DNA of 64,000 nucleotides from Hydrogenophaga sp. (GTDB taxonomy: Bacteria; Pseudomonadota; Gammaproteobacteria; Burkholderiales; Burkholderiaceae_C), in the NCBI GenBank assembly GCA_030682835.1, contig JAUXNG010000027.1, positions 1-64,000 of the forward strand, given 5' to 3'. The notes under the pieces are model-generated. The model worked only from the letters and a program-made list of their open reading frames with translations. It made no database searches and had not been told where the DNA came from. Numbering within the stretch: position 1 is the stretch's first letter; each line of letters begins with the position of its first letter. A program made the position numbers and the translations under genes. This document shows, in pieces, positions 53,066 through 62,460 of this stretch.

Positions 53066-53211
53066 CGATACATTGTGTCGCACGACGTACGGTCTGTCAC
53101 AAACAAATCCGTCCGAGAAACGCAGACAGTAGCGGCTCATCGGTGGATCACGGGTGCTTGCAGATGCAAGGCAACCCGCTACAGTGCAGTTCTTTGCCCC
53201 AAGGAAACGGC

Positions 53212-53859
53212 TTGCAAGTCACCCGCATACTGGCCGTGCGCCACGGCGAGACCGCCTGGAACCGCGACACGCGCATCCAGGGCCATACCGATATCGCTCT
53301 CAACGAGCATGGCCGCTGGCAGGCTGACCGGCTGGCTGCCGCCCTGCGCGACGAAGCCATCCACGCCGTCTACGCCAGTGACCTGAGCCGTGCGTTCGAA
53401 ACCGCCCGGGCGGTCGCCAGGCTGCACAACCGGGCGGTGCAGGTGCACACCGGCCTGCGCGAACGCTGCTTCGGCCAGTTCGAGGGCCGCACCTGGTCCG
53501 AGCTGGAGGCCGACTGGCCCGCGGAGAGCCTGGCCTGGCGCAAGCGCGTGCCGGACTTTGCACCGGTCGGTGGCGAGTCGCTGCTGCAGCTGCGCTCGCG
53601 TGTGGTGCAGACCGTGACCGAGCTCGCCGCGCGACACCCGGGCGAACAGGTGCTGATGGTGGCACACGGCGGCGTGCTCGACATCCTCTACCGCGAAGCC
53701 ACGCGGCTGGAACTGCAGGCGCCGCGCAGCTGGACGCTGACCAACACCGCCATCAACCGCCTGCTGTGGTCGCCCGAAGGCCTGAGCCTGGTGGGCTGGG
53801 CCGACACCGGTCATCTGCAGGCGGCCCCCACCGGAACACTGGATGAACGCAGCACCTGA
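53212..53859 (+). CDS. Histidine phosphatase family protein (phosphoglycerate mutase-like)
   Basis: A 215-residue protein with the catalytic RHGE box LAVRHGETAWNRDTRIQGHTDIALNEHGRWQA, a second-half ERCFGQFEG, and the distal catalytic His in MVAHGGVLDILYREA. The start is TTG at 53212 with AAGGAAAC upstream; an ATG at 53164 would add 16 residues. The 3' end overlaps the following gene by 17 nt. The substrate (phosphosugar, cobalamin intermediate or phosphoglycerate) is not evident. Confidence 0.88.
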   Translation: MQVTRILAVRHGETAWNRDTRIQGHTDIALNEHGRWQADRLAAALRDEAIHAVYASDLSRAFETARAVARLHNRAVQVHTGLRERCFGQFEGRTWSELEADWPAESLAWRKRVPDFAPVGGESLLQLRSRVVQTVTELAARHPGEQVLMVAHGGVLDILYREATRLELQAPRSWTLTNTAINRLLWSPEGLSLVGWADTGHLQAAPTGTLDERST

Positions 53860-55042
53860 ACCGGGCCGCAGCCCCGGTGGCGCCCCTGGCGAGCGCTGGC
53901 AACGTGCGCTCGGCCTGGTCGGCCATGGCGTGGCGGGCATCGACACCCCGGCTCTGGTGATCGACCTCGACGCCATGGATCGCAACATCGCGCGCATGGT
54001 CGCCTTTGCGCAGGAGCACGGCCTGCGCTTGCGCCCGCACGCCAAGACGCACAAGAGCGCCGAGCTGGCCAACCTGCAGATGGCGGCTGGCGCGGTGGGC
54101 GTGTGCGTGCAGAAGACAGACGAAGCCCTGGCGCTGGCCCGCGCCGGCGTGCGCGACGTGTACATCAGCAACCAGGTGATTGCCCCGGCCAAGCTGCAGC
54201 GCCTGGCGCACGGGGTACGCGACCTGCCCACACGCTTCGCCATCGCGGTCGACAGCGCCATCGGCGTGGACCGGCTGGCCACGGCCCTGGCAGACGCCGG
54301 GGTGCGCCAGCCGGGCGCGGTTGACGTGTTCGTGGAAATCGACGTGGGCCACGGCCGCTGCGGCGTGGCGCCCGGTGAGGCCGCGCTGGCGCTCGCGCGG
54401 CTGGTGGCCAGCCACAGTGCCCTGCGCCTGGCCGGCCTGCAGGCCTACCACGGCAGCGCCCAGCACCAGCGCAGCCCGGCCAAGCGCTCGGCCTCGCTCA
54501 AGCAGGCCACCGAGGCGGTGCGCGACACGCTGACCCTGCTCCGGGCTCATGGACTGGATGCCCCGCTGGTCACCGGCGCGGGCACCGGCACATTCGTGCT
54601 CGAGGCCGCCAGTGGCCTGTGGGGCGAGCTGCAGGCGGGTTCGTACCTGTTCATGGACGCCGACTACGCCGCCAACCAGACGCTGCCCGGGGCCCCGGCC
54701 TTCGAGCACGCGCTGTTCATCCGCGCACAGGTGATGAGCCGCGGCACCCGCCACGCCGTGTGCGACGCCGGCCACAAGAGCCACGCCATCGACAGCGGCC
54801 TGCCCACCGTGGCCTGGCCGCCCGGGCTGGTGTACGCCAATGGTGGCGACGAACACGGCATCCTCACCACGGCAACGGCGGCCGACGCCTTGCCCGCGCT
54901 GGGCGACACGGTCTGGCTGGTGCCGGGCCACTGCGACCCCACGGTGAACCTGCACGACTTCTACATCGGCGTGCGGGGCGGCGTGCAAGACGGCCGGGTG
55001 GAACGGGTGATTGCGGTGGACGCGCGCGGGGCGCTGGGCTGA
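53843..55042 (+). CDS. DSD1/D-threonine aldolase-like PLP enzyme
   Basis: A 399-residue fold-type III PLP protein. After a ~25-residue N-terminal extension comes PALVIDLDAMDRNIARMVAF, then the PLP-lysine region RPHAKTHKSAELA near 63-75. Other conserved parts are VFVEIDVGHGRCGV and the C-terminal metal site VPGHCDPTVNLHD. Members cleave D-threonine or dehydrate D-serine with a divalent metal. It overlaps the histidine phosphatase gene by 17 nt, suggesting co-translation, though the link is unclear. Confidence 0.88.
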   Translation: MNAAPEPGRSPGGAPGERWQRALGLVGHGVAGIDTPALVIDLDAMDRNIARMVAFAQEHGLRLRPHAKTHKSAELANLQMAAGAVGVCVQKTDEALALARAGVRDVYISNQVIAPAKLQRLAHGVRDLPTRFAIAVDSAIGVDRLATALADAGVRQPGAVDVFVEIDVGHGRCGVAPGEAALALARLVASHSALRLAGLQAYHGSAQHQRSPAKRSASLKQATEAVRDTLTLLRAHGLDAPLVTGAGTGTFVLEAASGLWGELQAGSYLFMDADYAANQTLPGAPAFEHALFIRAQVMSRGTRHAVCDAGHKSHAIDSGLPTVAWPPGLVYANGGDEHGILTTATAADALPALGDTVWLVPGHCDPTVNLHDFYIGVRGGVQDGRVERVIAVDARGALG

Positions 55043-55051
55043 AACCGCCCC

Positions 55052-56101
55052 TCAGGCGAACAGGCTGTTGTCGCTGGCCGGCGGCGCCACGCCCAGGTGC
55101 CGGTAAGCCGCCAGCGTGGCGATGCGCCCGCGCGGCGTGCGCTGCAGGTAGCCCTGCTGGATCAGGTAGGGCTCGATCACGTCTTCGATGGTGTCGCGCT
55201 CCTCGCCGATGCTGGCTGCGATGTTGTCCAGCCCCACCGGGCCACCGTCGAAGCGGTGGATCACCGCCTCCAGCAGCTTGCGGTCCATGAGGTCGAAGCC
55301 TTGCGGGTCCACGTCGAGCATGGCCAGCGCGCGGTTGGCGATGTCGAGCGTGATGGTGCCGTTGCCCTTCACGTCCGCGTAGTCGCGCACCCGGCGCAGC
55401 AGCCGGTTGGCGATGCGGGGCGTGCCGCGCGAGCGCCGCGCGATCTCCATGCCGCCGCCCTCGTCCATGGGTGCATTCAGCAGGCCGGCGCTGCGCCGCA
55501 CGATGCGCGCCAGCTCGTCGGCGGTGTAGAACTCCAGCCGCGCCACGATGCCGAAGCGGTCGCGCAGCGGGTTGGTGAGCATGCCCGCGCGCGTGGTGGC
55601 CCCTACCAGCGTGAAGGGCTGCAGGTCGAGCTTGATGGAGCGCGCCGCCGGGCCCTCGCCAATCATGATGTCGATCTGGTAGTCCTCCAGCGCGGGGTAC
55701 AGGATCTCCTCGACGACCGGGCTGAGCCGGTGAATCTCGTCGATGAACAGCACATCGTTGGGCTCCAGGTTGGTCAGCAGCGCGGCCAGGTCCTTGGGCT
55801 TCTCCAGCACCGGCCCGCTGGTCTGGCGCAGGTTCACGCCGAGTTCCTGAGCAATGATGTGGGAGAGCGTGGTCTTGCCCAGGCCGGGCGGGCCGAACAG
55901 CAGCACATGGTCCAGTGCCTCGCTGCGTTTCTTGGCCGCGCCAATGAAAATCTCCAGCTGCTCGCGTACCTTCTGCTGGCCCACGTATTCGTCCAGCAGC
56001 TTGGGCCGAAGGGCGCGCTCGATGGCCTCTTCCTTGGGTGAAGCGGGTACGGCCGACACCATGCGGGGCGCGGGGGCGAAATCGTCGGTCTGGATGGACA
56101 T
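55052..56101 (-). CDS. ruvB: Holliday junction branch-migration helicase RuvB
   Basis: A hexameric AAA+ motor that moves Holliday junctions together with RuvA. The 349-residue protein has Walker [16 protein letters not shown], Walker [14 protein letters not shown], sensor [21 protein letters not shown] and the arginine-finger region. The C-terminal winged helix ends [19 protein letters not shown]. The start is ATG at 56101; longer starts are not family-like. It is separated from ruvA by an oppositely oriented carbonic anhydrase gene. Confidence 0.96.
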   Translation of the reverse strand: MSIQTDDFAPAPRMVSAVPASPKEEAIERALRPKLLDEYVGQQKVREQLEIFIGAAKKRSEALDHVLLFGPPGLGKTTLSHIIAQELGVNLRQTSGPVLEKPKDLAALLTNLEPNDVLFIDEIHRLSPVVEEILYPALEDYQIDIMIGEGPAARSIKLDLQPFTLVGATTRAGMLTNPLRDRFGIVARLEFYTADELARIVRRSAGLLNAPMDEGGGMEIARRSRGTPRIANRLLRRVRDYADVKGNGTITLDIANRALAMLDVDPQGFDLMDRKLLEAVIHRFDGGPVGLDNIAASIGEERDTIEDVIEPYLIQQGYLQRTPRGRIATLAAYRHLGVAPPASDNSLFA

Positions 56102-56257
56102 GGAGCGTCGGGGCGGCCCAGGCGGCACGCATCAAAGAATCGTGCACGACTATAGCGCCGCGCACCGTCGAGGACATCCCGCACGACCCGGCGGCGCGGC
56201 TGAAGTTCTAGGCCGCTGCGCCGATACAGAGGAACAGCCCCAGCCCGCCACCGACCC

Positions 56258-57304
56258 ATGCACCACCCCGTATCGCACACCGTTTCGCCCTTCCACTGGC
56301 ACGGCTGGCCACGCGCCCTGCGCAGCGGTGTCACGGCTGCCGTGCTGGCGGGTGCCGCCCTGCACAGCGTCGCCGCCCCCGGCGGCAACGTTGAGGTGAC
56401 GCGTGCGGCTGTCACGCCCCCCAACGCCAGCCCATCCGTGCCGCGCTCCACGGGCACGCTGACGCTGGAAGAAGACGCCGCCCGCATCGCGGCGAACGTA
56501 CGCGCCGCCATGGCAGAGGCCCTGGCACGCCAGCGTACCCAGCCGTCCCCACCACCTCGCACTGCCCGGGCGGTCGACGCCCACACCGCACGGCAAGCCG
56601 CCACCCAGGGCCACGGCGACGCCCACTGGACCTACGGCGACGGCCCCCACGGCCCCGCCGCCTGGGGGAAGCTGGCGCCGGCATACAGCCGGTGCGCCAC
56701 CGGGCAGCGGCAGTCACCGATTGCCATTGATGACAGCCTCACCCTGCAAGGCCCGGCCGAACCCCTGCTGCTGGACCACAGGCCCAGCGGCGGATCGGTG
56801 CTGCACACCGGCCACACACTGCAGGTCGAGCTGGCGCCGGGCAACGGCCTCACGGTGCGCGGGCGGCGCTACGAGCTGGTGCAGTTCCACTTCCACCACC
56901 CGGCTGAAGAAAAGATCAACCAGAAGGGCTTCGCCATGGTGGCCCACCTGGTCCACCGCGACGCCGAGGGCGCGCTGGCGGTGCTGGCCGTGCTGCTGGA
57001 ACCGGGCGCGGCCAATCCGCTGATCGAGCTAGTGTGGACCCATCTGCCGCTGGAAGCCGGCGACCGCGTGCCGGTGCCGACCGGCCTGATCGACCTGGCC
57101 CAGCTGATGCCCCAGGACCCGCGCTACTACCAGTTCATGGGCTCGCTCACCACACCGCCCTGCACCGAGGGTGTGCTGTGGATGGTGATGCAGCAGCCCG
57201 TGACCCTCAGCCCCGAACAGTTGCGCCTGTTTGCGCGGCTGTTCCCGCACAACGCGCGCCCGGCGCAGCCGCTGAACGGTCGCGTGGTGCGCCAGGCGAT
57301 GTAG
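56258..57304 (+). CDS. Alpha-class carbonic anhydrase
   Basis: Interconverts CO2 and bicarbonate in the periplasm. The 348-residue protein has a signal-like N-terminus (hydrophobic about 20-40). An unusually long ~85-residue spacer precedes the catalytic domain, starting WTYGDGPHGPAAW near 124. Zinc ligands are H211, H213 (QFHFHHPAEEK) and H230 (VAHLVHRD). Also present are QSPIAI and GSLTTPPCTEGVLW (threonine gate). It is inserted in opposite direction between ruvB and ruvA. Confidence 0.9.
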   Translation: MHHPVSHTVSPFHWHGWPRALRSGVTAAVLAGAALHSVAAPGGNVEVTRAAVTPPNASPSVPRSTGTLTLEEDAARIAANVRAAMAEALARQRTQPSPPPRTARAVDAHTARQAATQGHGDAHWTYGDGPHGPAAWGKLAPAYSRCATGQRQSPIAIDDSLTLQGPAEPLLLDHRPSGGSVLHTGHTLQVELAPGNGLTVRGRRYELVQFHFHHPAEEKINQKGFAMVAHLVHRDAEGALAVLAVLLEPGAANPLIELVWTHLPLEAGDRVPVPTGLIDLAQLMPQDPRYYQFMGSLTTPPCTEGVLWMVMQQPVTLSPEQLRLFARLFPHNARPAQPLNGRVVRQAM

Positions 57305-57340
57305 CCCCCACGCTCTGCCGCTGCGCGGGTCGCTAAACGA

Positions 57341-57361
57341 GACGATGCCAGAGGCATCGTC
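57341..57361. terminator. 9-bp hairpin between carbonic anhydrase and ruvA
   Basis: GACGATGCC (57341-57349) pairs with GGCATCGTC (57353-57361) over 3 nt between convergent genes. A second hairpin, TGCCTGG-GCAG-CCAGGCA, lies at 57377-57394. Neither has a T-tract, but together they probably separate the two transcripts. Confidence 0.5.
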
Positions 57362-57473
57362 CCTTCGGGCTGTCCATGCCTGGGCAGCCAGGCACGGAGC
57401 CGCAGCCCTCAGCCCCGAGGGGGCGCGCATTCAGCTTGGGGCGGCCCGGCGCTGAATGCCTTTCGCCCCTCGC

Positions 57474-58055
57474 TCAACCGCGCGAGAGCGCCTTGAGCGC
57501 CAGCTTGATGCCCTCGCTTACGCCCACGTCGGCCGGTAGCGGCTTCAGTGCCGCGGCGGCGTCCTTCTCGCTGTAGCCCAGCGCCATCAGCGCCTGCTGG
57601 ATATCGCTCTGCACGTCGCTCTGCGCCGGGCCGGCGCCGGGCAGGTTCAGGTCGGCACCGAGCTTGCCCTTCAACTCCAGCAGCAGGCGCTCGGCCGTCT
57701 TCTTGCCGATGCCCGGCACCTTGACGATGCGCCCGCTGTCCTGCGCGGTGATCGCCTGCGAGAGGTCGGCCACGCTCATGCCGCTGAGCACGCTGAGCGC
57801 GGTGCGCGGCCCCACGCCCGAGATCTTGATGAGCTGGCGGAAGGCCTCGCGCTCGGGTGCGGTGCCAAAGCCGTACAGGATCTGCGCGTCCTCCCGCACG
57901 ATGAAGTGCGTGAGCAGCGCCACCTTCTCCCCCACGGCGGGCAGGTTGTAGAAGGTGCTCATCGGCACGTCCACCTCGTAACCCACGCCGTGGCAGTCGA
58001 GCAGAATCTGCGGGGGATTTTTTTCCAGCAGGGCGCCGGTCAACTTGCCTATCAT
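57474..58055 (-). CDS. ruvA: Holliday junction-binding protein RuvA
   Basis: A 193-residue protein. The N-terminal OB domain ([32 protein letters not shown]) is followed by two HhH motifs ([16 protein letters not shown] and [17 protein letters not shown]). A flexible linker leads to the C-terminal RuvB-contacting helical domain ([19 protein letters not shown]). It is divergent from phoH over 32 nt. Confidence 0.96.
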   Translation of the reverse strand: MIGKLTGALLEKNPPQILLDCHGVGYEVDVPMSTFYNLPAVGEKVALLTHFIVREDAQILYGFGTAPEREAFRQLIKISGVGPRTALSVLSGMSVADLSQAITAQDSGRIVKVPGIGKKTAERLLLELKGKLGADLNLPGAGPAQSDVQSDIQQALMALGYSEKDAAAALKPLPADVGVSEGIKLALKALSRG

Positions 58056-58087
58056 TGGCTCACTCCGTTGTTCAAAGGATTATCGGT

Positions 58088-59068
58088 TTGATTCTCAGAC
58101 ACACCTTCTCCCCGCCCGACAACGTGCGCATGGGTCACCTCTGCGGCCCTATGGACAGCCACATCCGCAGCATCGAGGCGGCGCTGCAGGTGAAGGTGGC
58201 GCACCGCTTCGAGCAATTCCGCATCGAGGGGCCGAAGGCGAAAGCCAACCAGGCGCTGGAAACCCTCCAGGCGCTGTACGAAATGGCGAAGAAGCCGATT
58301 CCGGCTGAGCAGGTGCAGCTCATGCTGAGCGGCGATACCGCCCTGCCCGCCGGTGACGAAACGGTGGCGATGCAGACGCGCCGTGGCGAGGTGCGCGGGC
58401 GCACCCCCAACCAGGCGCGTTACCTGGAGAACATGGCCACACACGACATCACCTTTGGCATCGGCCCCGCTGGCACCGGCAAGACCTATCTGGCCGTGGC
58501 CTGTGCGGTGGACGCGCTGGAGCGCAGCGCCGTGCAGCGCATCGTGCTCACCCGCCCCGCGGTGGAAGCAGGCGAAAAACTCGGTTTCCTGCCCGGCGAC
58601 CTGGGCCAGAAGGTGGACCCCTACCTGCGCCCGCTCTACGACGCCCTGCACGACCTGATGGGCTTTGACAAGGTGCAGAAAGCCTTTGAGCGGCAACAGA
58701 TCGAGATCGCGCCACTGGCCTTTATGCGCGGGCGCACGCTGAACCACGCTTTCGTCATTCTTGACGAGGCGCAGAACACCTCGGTGGAGCAGATGAAGAT
58801 GTTCCTCACGCGCATCGGCTTCGGCAGCAAGGCCGTGGTGACCGGCGACGTGAGCCAGATCGACCTGCCGCGCACCCAGCTCAGCGGCCTGATCGACGCC
58901 GAGCGCGTGCTCAAGCGAGTGACTGGCATCGCCTTCAACCGCCTGACCAGCGCCGACGTGGTGCGCCACCCGCTGGTGGCGCGCATCGTCGACGCCTACG
59001 AGGCGCGCAGCCCGGGCCTCGATGACGCAGCGCCTGCCGCCAAGCGCACCCGCCGCAAGGCCGACTGA
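58088..59068 (+). CDS. PhoH-family ATPase
   Basis: A 326-residue PhoH-like protein (PhoL/YbeZ type). An N-terminal region (about 1-110) precedes the ATPase with Walker A GIGPAGTGKTYLAVACAV and Walker B HAFVILDEAQNTSVEQMKMFLTRIG. GDVSQIDLPRTQLSGL follows. It acts with YbeY, encoded 12 nt downstream, in RNA processing or ribosome quality control. The start is TTG at 58088 (MILRHTF), as in relatives; an in-frame ATG at 58055 is less likely. Confidence 0.93.
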   Translation: MILRHTFSPPDNVRMGHLCGPMDSHIRSIEAALQVKVAHRFEQFRIEGPKAKANQALETLQALYEMAKKPIPAEQVQLMLSGDTALPAGDETVAMQTRRGEVRGRTPNQARYLENMATHDITFGIGPAGTGKTYLAVACAVDALERSAVQRIVLTRPAVEAGEKLGFLPGDLGQKVDPYLRPLYDALHDLMGFDKVQKAFERQQIEIAPLAFMRGRTLNHAFVILDEAQNTSVEQMKMFLTRIGFGSKAVVTGDVSQIDLPRTQLSGLIDAERVLKRVTGIAFNRLTSADVVRHPLVARIVDAYEARSPGLDDAAPAAKRTRRKAD

Positions 59069-59080
59069 CATCGCTGTTCC

Positions 59081-59533
59081 ATGCCCCTACCCACGCTCTC
59101 CCTGTCCCTTCAATTCGGTGAACTGACCGACGCTGCCCCCCACCGCGCCGCACTGCCCCGCCACAAAGTGAGCCGCTGGATCCGCCACGCGCTGGACGCG
59201 GATGCAGAAATCACCGTGCGCATCGTCGATGCCGAAGAAGGCCAGAGCCTCAACCGCGACTACCGCCAGAAAGACTACGCCACCAACGTGCTCACCTTCG
59301 ACTACGCCACCGAGCCCGTGGTGATGGCCGACCTGGTCCTGTGCGCGCCCGTGGTAGCCCGCGAAGCCGCCGAGCTGGGCAAGCCCCTGGCCGAGCACTA
59401 TGCGCACCTGCTGGTGCACGGCACCCTGCACGCCCAGGGCTGGGACCATGAAACCAGCGAGTCAGATGCCGAGGAAATGGAAGCGCGGGAAACCGAGATC
59501 CTCGCCGGCCTGGGCGTGCCGAACCCGTACTGA
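59081..59533 (+). CDS. ybeY: Endoribonuclease YbeY (16S rRNA maturation)
   Basis: A 150-residue metal-dependent RNase acting on 16S rRNA 3' processing and ribosome quality control. The zinc motif H113-GTL-H117-AQGWD-H123 is complete, and the fold-typical [18 protein letters not shown] is present. It is directly downstream of phoH in the conserved phoH-ybeY unit. It faces dtd convergently. Confidence 0.95.
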   Translation: MPLPTLSLSLQFGELTDAAPHRAALPRHKVSRWIRHALDADAEITVRIVDAEEGQSLNRDYRQKDYATNVLTFDYATEPVVMADLVLCAPVVAREAAELGKPLAEHYAHLLVHGTLHAQGWDHETSESDAEEMEARETEILAGLGVPNPY

Positions 59534-59583
59534 AAGGCGGAACCGCGAAGGAGGCGGCGAACGCGCGGCTGAAGACTCGGTCG

Positions 59584-60027
59584 TCAGGCCGTCATCCGAA
59601 GGGGAATCGTCACCGGCCCATCGTTGACCAGGTGCACCTGCATGTCGGCGCCGAACCGGCCCGTTTGCACCACCGGATGCTGTTCGCGTGCCAGGGCCAC
59701 GAAGCGGTCATAAAGCGCCTCGCCCAGGGCGGGCGGGGCGGCGCCGGTGAAGCCGGGCCGGTTGCCGTGGCGGGTGTCGACCGCCAGGGTGAACTGGCTG
59801 ACGATCAGCAGGCCACCAGCCACGTCCTGCACGCTGCGGTTCATCTTGCCCTGTTCATCCGGAAAGATGCGCAGCTTCAGAATCTTGGCCAGCAGTTTCT
59901 GGCCCACGGCTTCGGTGTCGTCCGGCTCTGCGCAGACCAGCACCAGCAGGCCAGGGCCGATGCGGCTCACCGTTTCGCCCGCGATGTCGACGCGGGCCTC
60001 GCTCACGCGCTGCAGCAAGGCGATCAT
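59584..60027 (-). CDS. dtd: D-aminoacyl-tRNA deacylase
   Basis: Hydrolyses D-amino acids mischarged on tRNA, and glycine from tRNA-Ala. The 147-residue protein shows [42 protein letters not shown] and the C-terminal NDGPVTIPL motif with the conserved Gly-cisPro-type partner segment. Its start overlaps the stop of the upstream CDF gene by 4 nt. Confidence 0.95.
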   Translation of the reverse strand: MIALLQRVSEARVDIAGETVSRIGPGLLVLVCAEPDDTEAVGQKLLAKILKLRIFPDEQGKMNRSVQDVAGGLLIVSQFTLAVDTRHGNRPGFTGAAPPALGEALYDRFVALAREQHPVVQTGRFGADMQVHLVNDGPVTIPLRMTA

Positions 60028-60953
60028 TTCAGATCCTGCGGGTCGTCAAAGTGCGCTTCCACATCGCTGGGCAGCAGCTGGATGGTGGCGCGCAGGCCCG
60101 GTACCGCGCTCATGAGCGCCTGCTCCACGCTGGCGCGCACAGCGGCAGCCCGCCCGAGCGACCAGGCGGCCGGCATGTGCATGTGCAGGTCGACAAAGCG
60201 GCGCTGGCCGGCCTTGCGGGTGCTGATGTGATCGAAGCGGATGATGACCGCCTCGCCCGGCTGGCTCTCGAAGCCTGCCAGTGTCGTCTGGATGGTGTCC
60301 AGCACCTCGGGCTCCAGCGCCTCGTCCATCAGGCCTTGTGACGAGCGCCAGATCAGGTGGAATCCCTCTTTCAGAATGTTCGCCGCCACCGCCATGGCCA
60401 CGACCGGGTCGAGCCAGAGCCAGCCGCTCAGGTGCACCAGCGCAATGCCCACCACCACCCCGGCGGAGGTCCATACATCGGTCACCAGGTGTCTGGCGTC
60501 GGCCTCCAGCGCGATCGAGCGGTGTTCGCGGGCAGCGCGGAACATCACCCAGGCCAGCAGGCCGTTGAGCAGGGAGCTGAGCACCGACAAGGCCAGCCCC
60601 CAGCCCACCTGCTGGATCGGCTGCGGGTCCATCAGGCGGTGCCCGGCGGCCCAGAAGATGCCCAGCGCAGCGGCGATGATGAGGATGCCCTCGAAACCCG
60701 ACGAAAAATACTCGGCCTTGTGGTGGCCATAGGGATGGTCGTCGTCGGCGGGGCGCGCGGCAATGGTGACCATCACCAGCCCGAACACCGCGCTGGCCAG
60801 GTTCACCAGCGACTCCATTGCGTCCGACAGCAGGCCCACCGAATCGGTGATGAGCCAGGCGGTGGTCTTCAGGGCGATGGTGATGATCGCCACCACCACC
60901 GAGGCCATGAGCAGGCGACGGGGCGTGAGCAGCCGCGTGGTTTCAGGGGTCAT
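60024..60953 (-). CDS. Cation diffusion facilitator family transporter
   Basis: A 309-residue inner-membrane antiporter with six membrane segments. The metal-site residues lie in [15 protein letters not shown] and [17 protein letters not shown] cytoplasmic C-terminal domain (about 210-300) is typical of CDF efflux proteins. [14 protein letters not shown] after TM2 is the family's signature. It exports Zn, Fe or Mn (metal not determined). It is coupled to dtd by a 4-nt overlap. Confidence 0.93.
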   Translation of the reverse strand: MTPETTRLLTPRRLLMASVVVAIITIALKTTAWLITDSVGLLSDAMESLVNLASAVFGLVMVTIAARPADDDHPYGHHKAEYFSSGFEGILIIAAALGIFWAAGHRLMDPQPIQQVGWGLALSVLSSLLNGLLAWVMFRAAREHRSIALEADARHLVTDVWTSAGVVVGIALVHLSGWLWLDPVVAMAVAANILKEGFHLIWRSSQGLMDEALEPEVLDTIQTTLAGFESQPGEAVIIRFDHISTRKAGQRRFVDLHMHMPAAWSLGRAAAVRASVEQALMSAVPGLRATIQLLPSDVEAHFDDPQDLK

Positions 60954-60996
60954 GCCGCCCCGTTCCCGTGCAAGGGTTGGCTCAGGCGCAGCACCA

Positions 60997-62259
60997 TCAG
61001 CAGAGCGTCACGCGGGCAAACTTGCGCTTGCCTACCTGAACCACATACACGCCCGCGCCCAGTTTCAGACCCTTGTCGCTGACCACGCCGGAGTCGATGC
61101 GCACACCGCCGCCATCGATCAGCCGGTTGCCTTCGCCGTTCGAAGCCACCAGCCCCGCGGCATTGAGCAGCGCCGCCACACCCATGGGCGCGCCGGTCAG
61201 CGACACCTCGGGGATCTGATCCGGCACGCCGCCCTTGCTGCGGTTGATGAAGTCCTGCTCGGCCGCATCGGCCGCGGCCGCGCTATGGAAGCGGGTGGTG
61301 ATTTCCTTGGCCAGCGCCACCTTGGCTTCTTTCGGGTTGGCACCCTGCTCGACCGCTTGCTTTAGCGCATCAATCTCGGCCAGCGACTTGAACGACAACA
61401 GCGTGTACCAGCGCCACATCAGCGTGTCACTGATGCTCAGCACCTTGGCGAACATGCTGTTGGGCGCTTCCGTGATGCCGATGTAGTTGTTCTTGCTCTT
61501 GGACATCTTGTCCACGCCGTCCAGGCCTTCGAGCAGCGGCATGGTCAGGATGCACTGCGGCTCCTGCCCGTATTCCTGCTGCAGGTGGCGCCCCATCAGC
61601 AGGTTGAACTTCTGGTCGGTGCCGCCCAGTTCCAGGTCACTCTTGAGCGCCACGGAGTCGTAACCCTGCATCAGCGGGTACAGGAACTCGTGCACGCTGA
61701 TCGGCGTGCCAGCGGTGAAGCGTTGGTGGAAGTCGTTGCGCTCCATCATGCGCGCCACGGTGTATTTGGCGGCGAGCTGGATCATGCCCATCGAACCCAG
61801 CGGCAGGCTCCACTCGCTGTTGTAGCGGATCTCGGTGCGCGCCGGGTCCAGCACCAGGCTGGCCTGCTTGTAGTACGTTTCGGCGTTGGCCTTGATCTGT
61901 TCGGACGTGAGCGGCGGGCGCGTGTTGTTGCGTCCCGAAGGGTCACCGATGAGGCTGGTGAAGTCGCCGATCAGAAAAATCACCTGGTGGCCGAGGTCCT
62001 GCAGCTGGCGCATCTTGTTGAGCACCACCGTGTGACCGATGTGAATGTCGGGCGCTGTCGGGTCCAGCCCCAGCTTGATGCGCAGGGGCACGCCGGTGCG
62101 CTCCGATTTGAGCAGCTTGCGCGCCCAGTCGTCGTGGGGAATGAGTTCGTCGCATCCGCGCAGCGTGACCGCCATCGCCTCGCGTACACCGTCCGTCAGA
62201 TCGACCCCGTTGCCGCTGCTTTTCGTAACACTTTGGTGATCGTTTTGACTGAGGTTCAT
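60997..62259 (-). CDS. tyrS: Tyrosine--tRNA ligase
   Basis: Charges tRNA-Tyr. The 420-residue class I synthetase has HIGH at 73-76 (DIHIGHTVVLNKMRQL), YDSVALKSDLELGGTDQKFNLLMGR, and KMSKSKNN near 250. A C-terminal S4 RNA-binding domain (about 350-415, GLKLGAGVYVVQVGKRKFARV) completes it. The first ~25 residues are an extension beyond the usual start. It is divergent from the M23 peptidase gene. Confidence 0.96.
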   Translation of the reverse strand: MNLSQNDHQSVTKSSGNGVDLTDGVREAMAVTLRGCDELIPHDDWARKLLKSERTGVPLRIKLGLDPTAPDIHIGHTVVLNKMRQLQDLGHQVIFLIGDFTSLIGDPSGRNNTRPPLTSEQIKANAETYYKQASLVLDPARTEIRYNSEWSLPLGSMGMIQLAAKYTVARMMERNDFHQRFTAGTPISVHEFLYPLMQGYDSVALKSDLELGGTDQKFNLLMGRHLQQEYGQEPQCILTMPLLEGLDGVDKMSKSKNNYIGITEAPNSMFAKVLSISDTLMWRWYTLLSFKSLAEIDALKQAVEQGANPKEAKVALAKEITTRFHSAAAADAAEQDFINRSKGGVPDQIPEVSLTGAPMGVAALLNAAGLVASNGEGNRLIDGGGVRIDSGVVSDKGLKLGAGVYVVQVGKRKFARVTLC

Positions 62260-62460
62260 ACAGGGTAATCCGGGTGCAAAAGCCCTTGTGCTGGCTATAC
62301 TTTTGGGTTGATTCGACGTGGATTTTAGTGGGCGAGCGCTGCAAGGCAGCAGCAGCCTCCGGTCAGCTGGCCGGGCTCACCGGGAACCCGTGTCCGCGTG
62401 CGCATCTCCACCCCCGTATTTGCGCTGCCGAACAGTCGGCGCGCCTGCCGGAAACCTACT

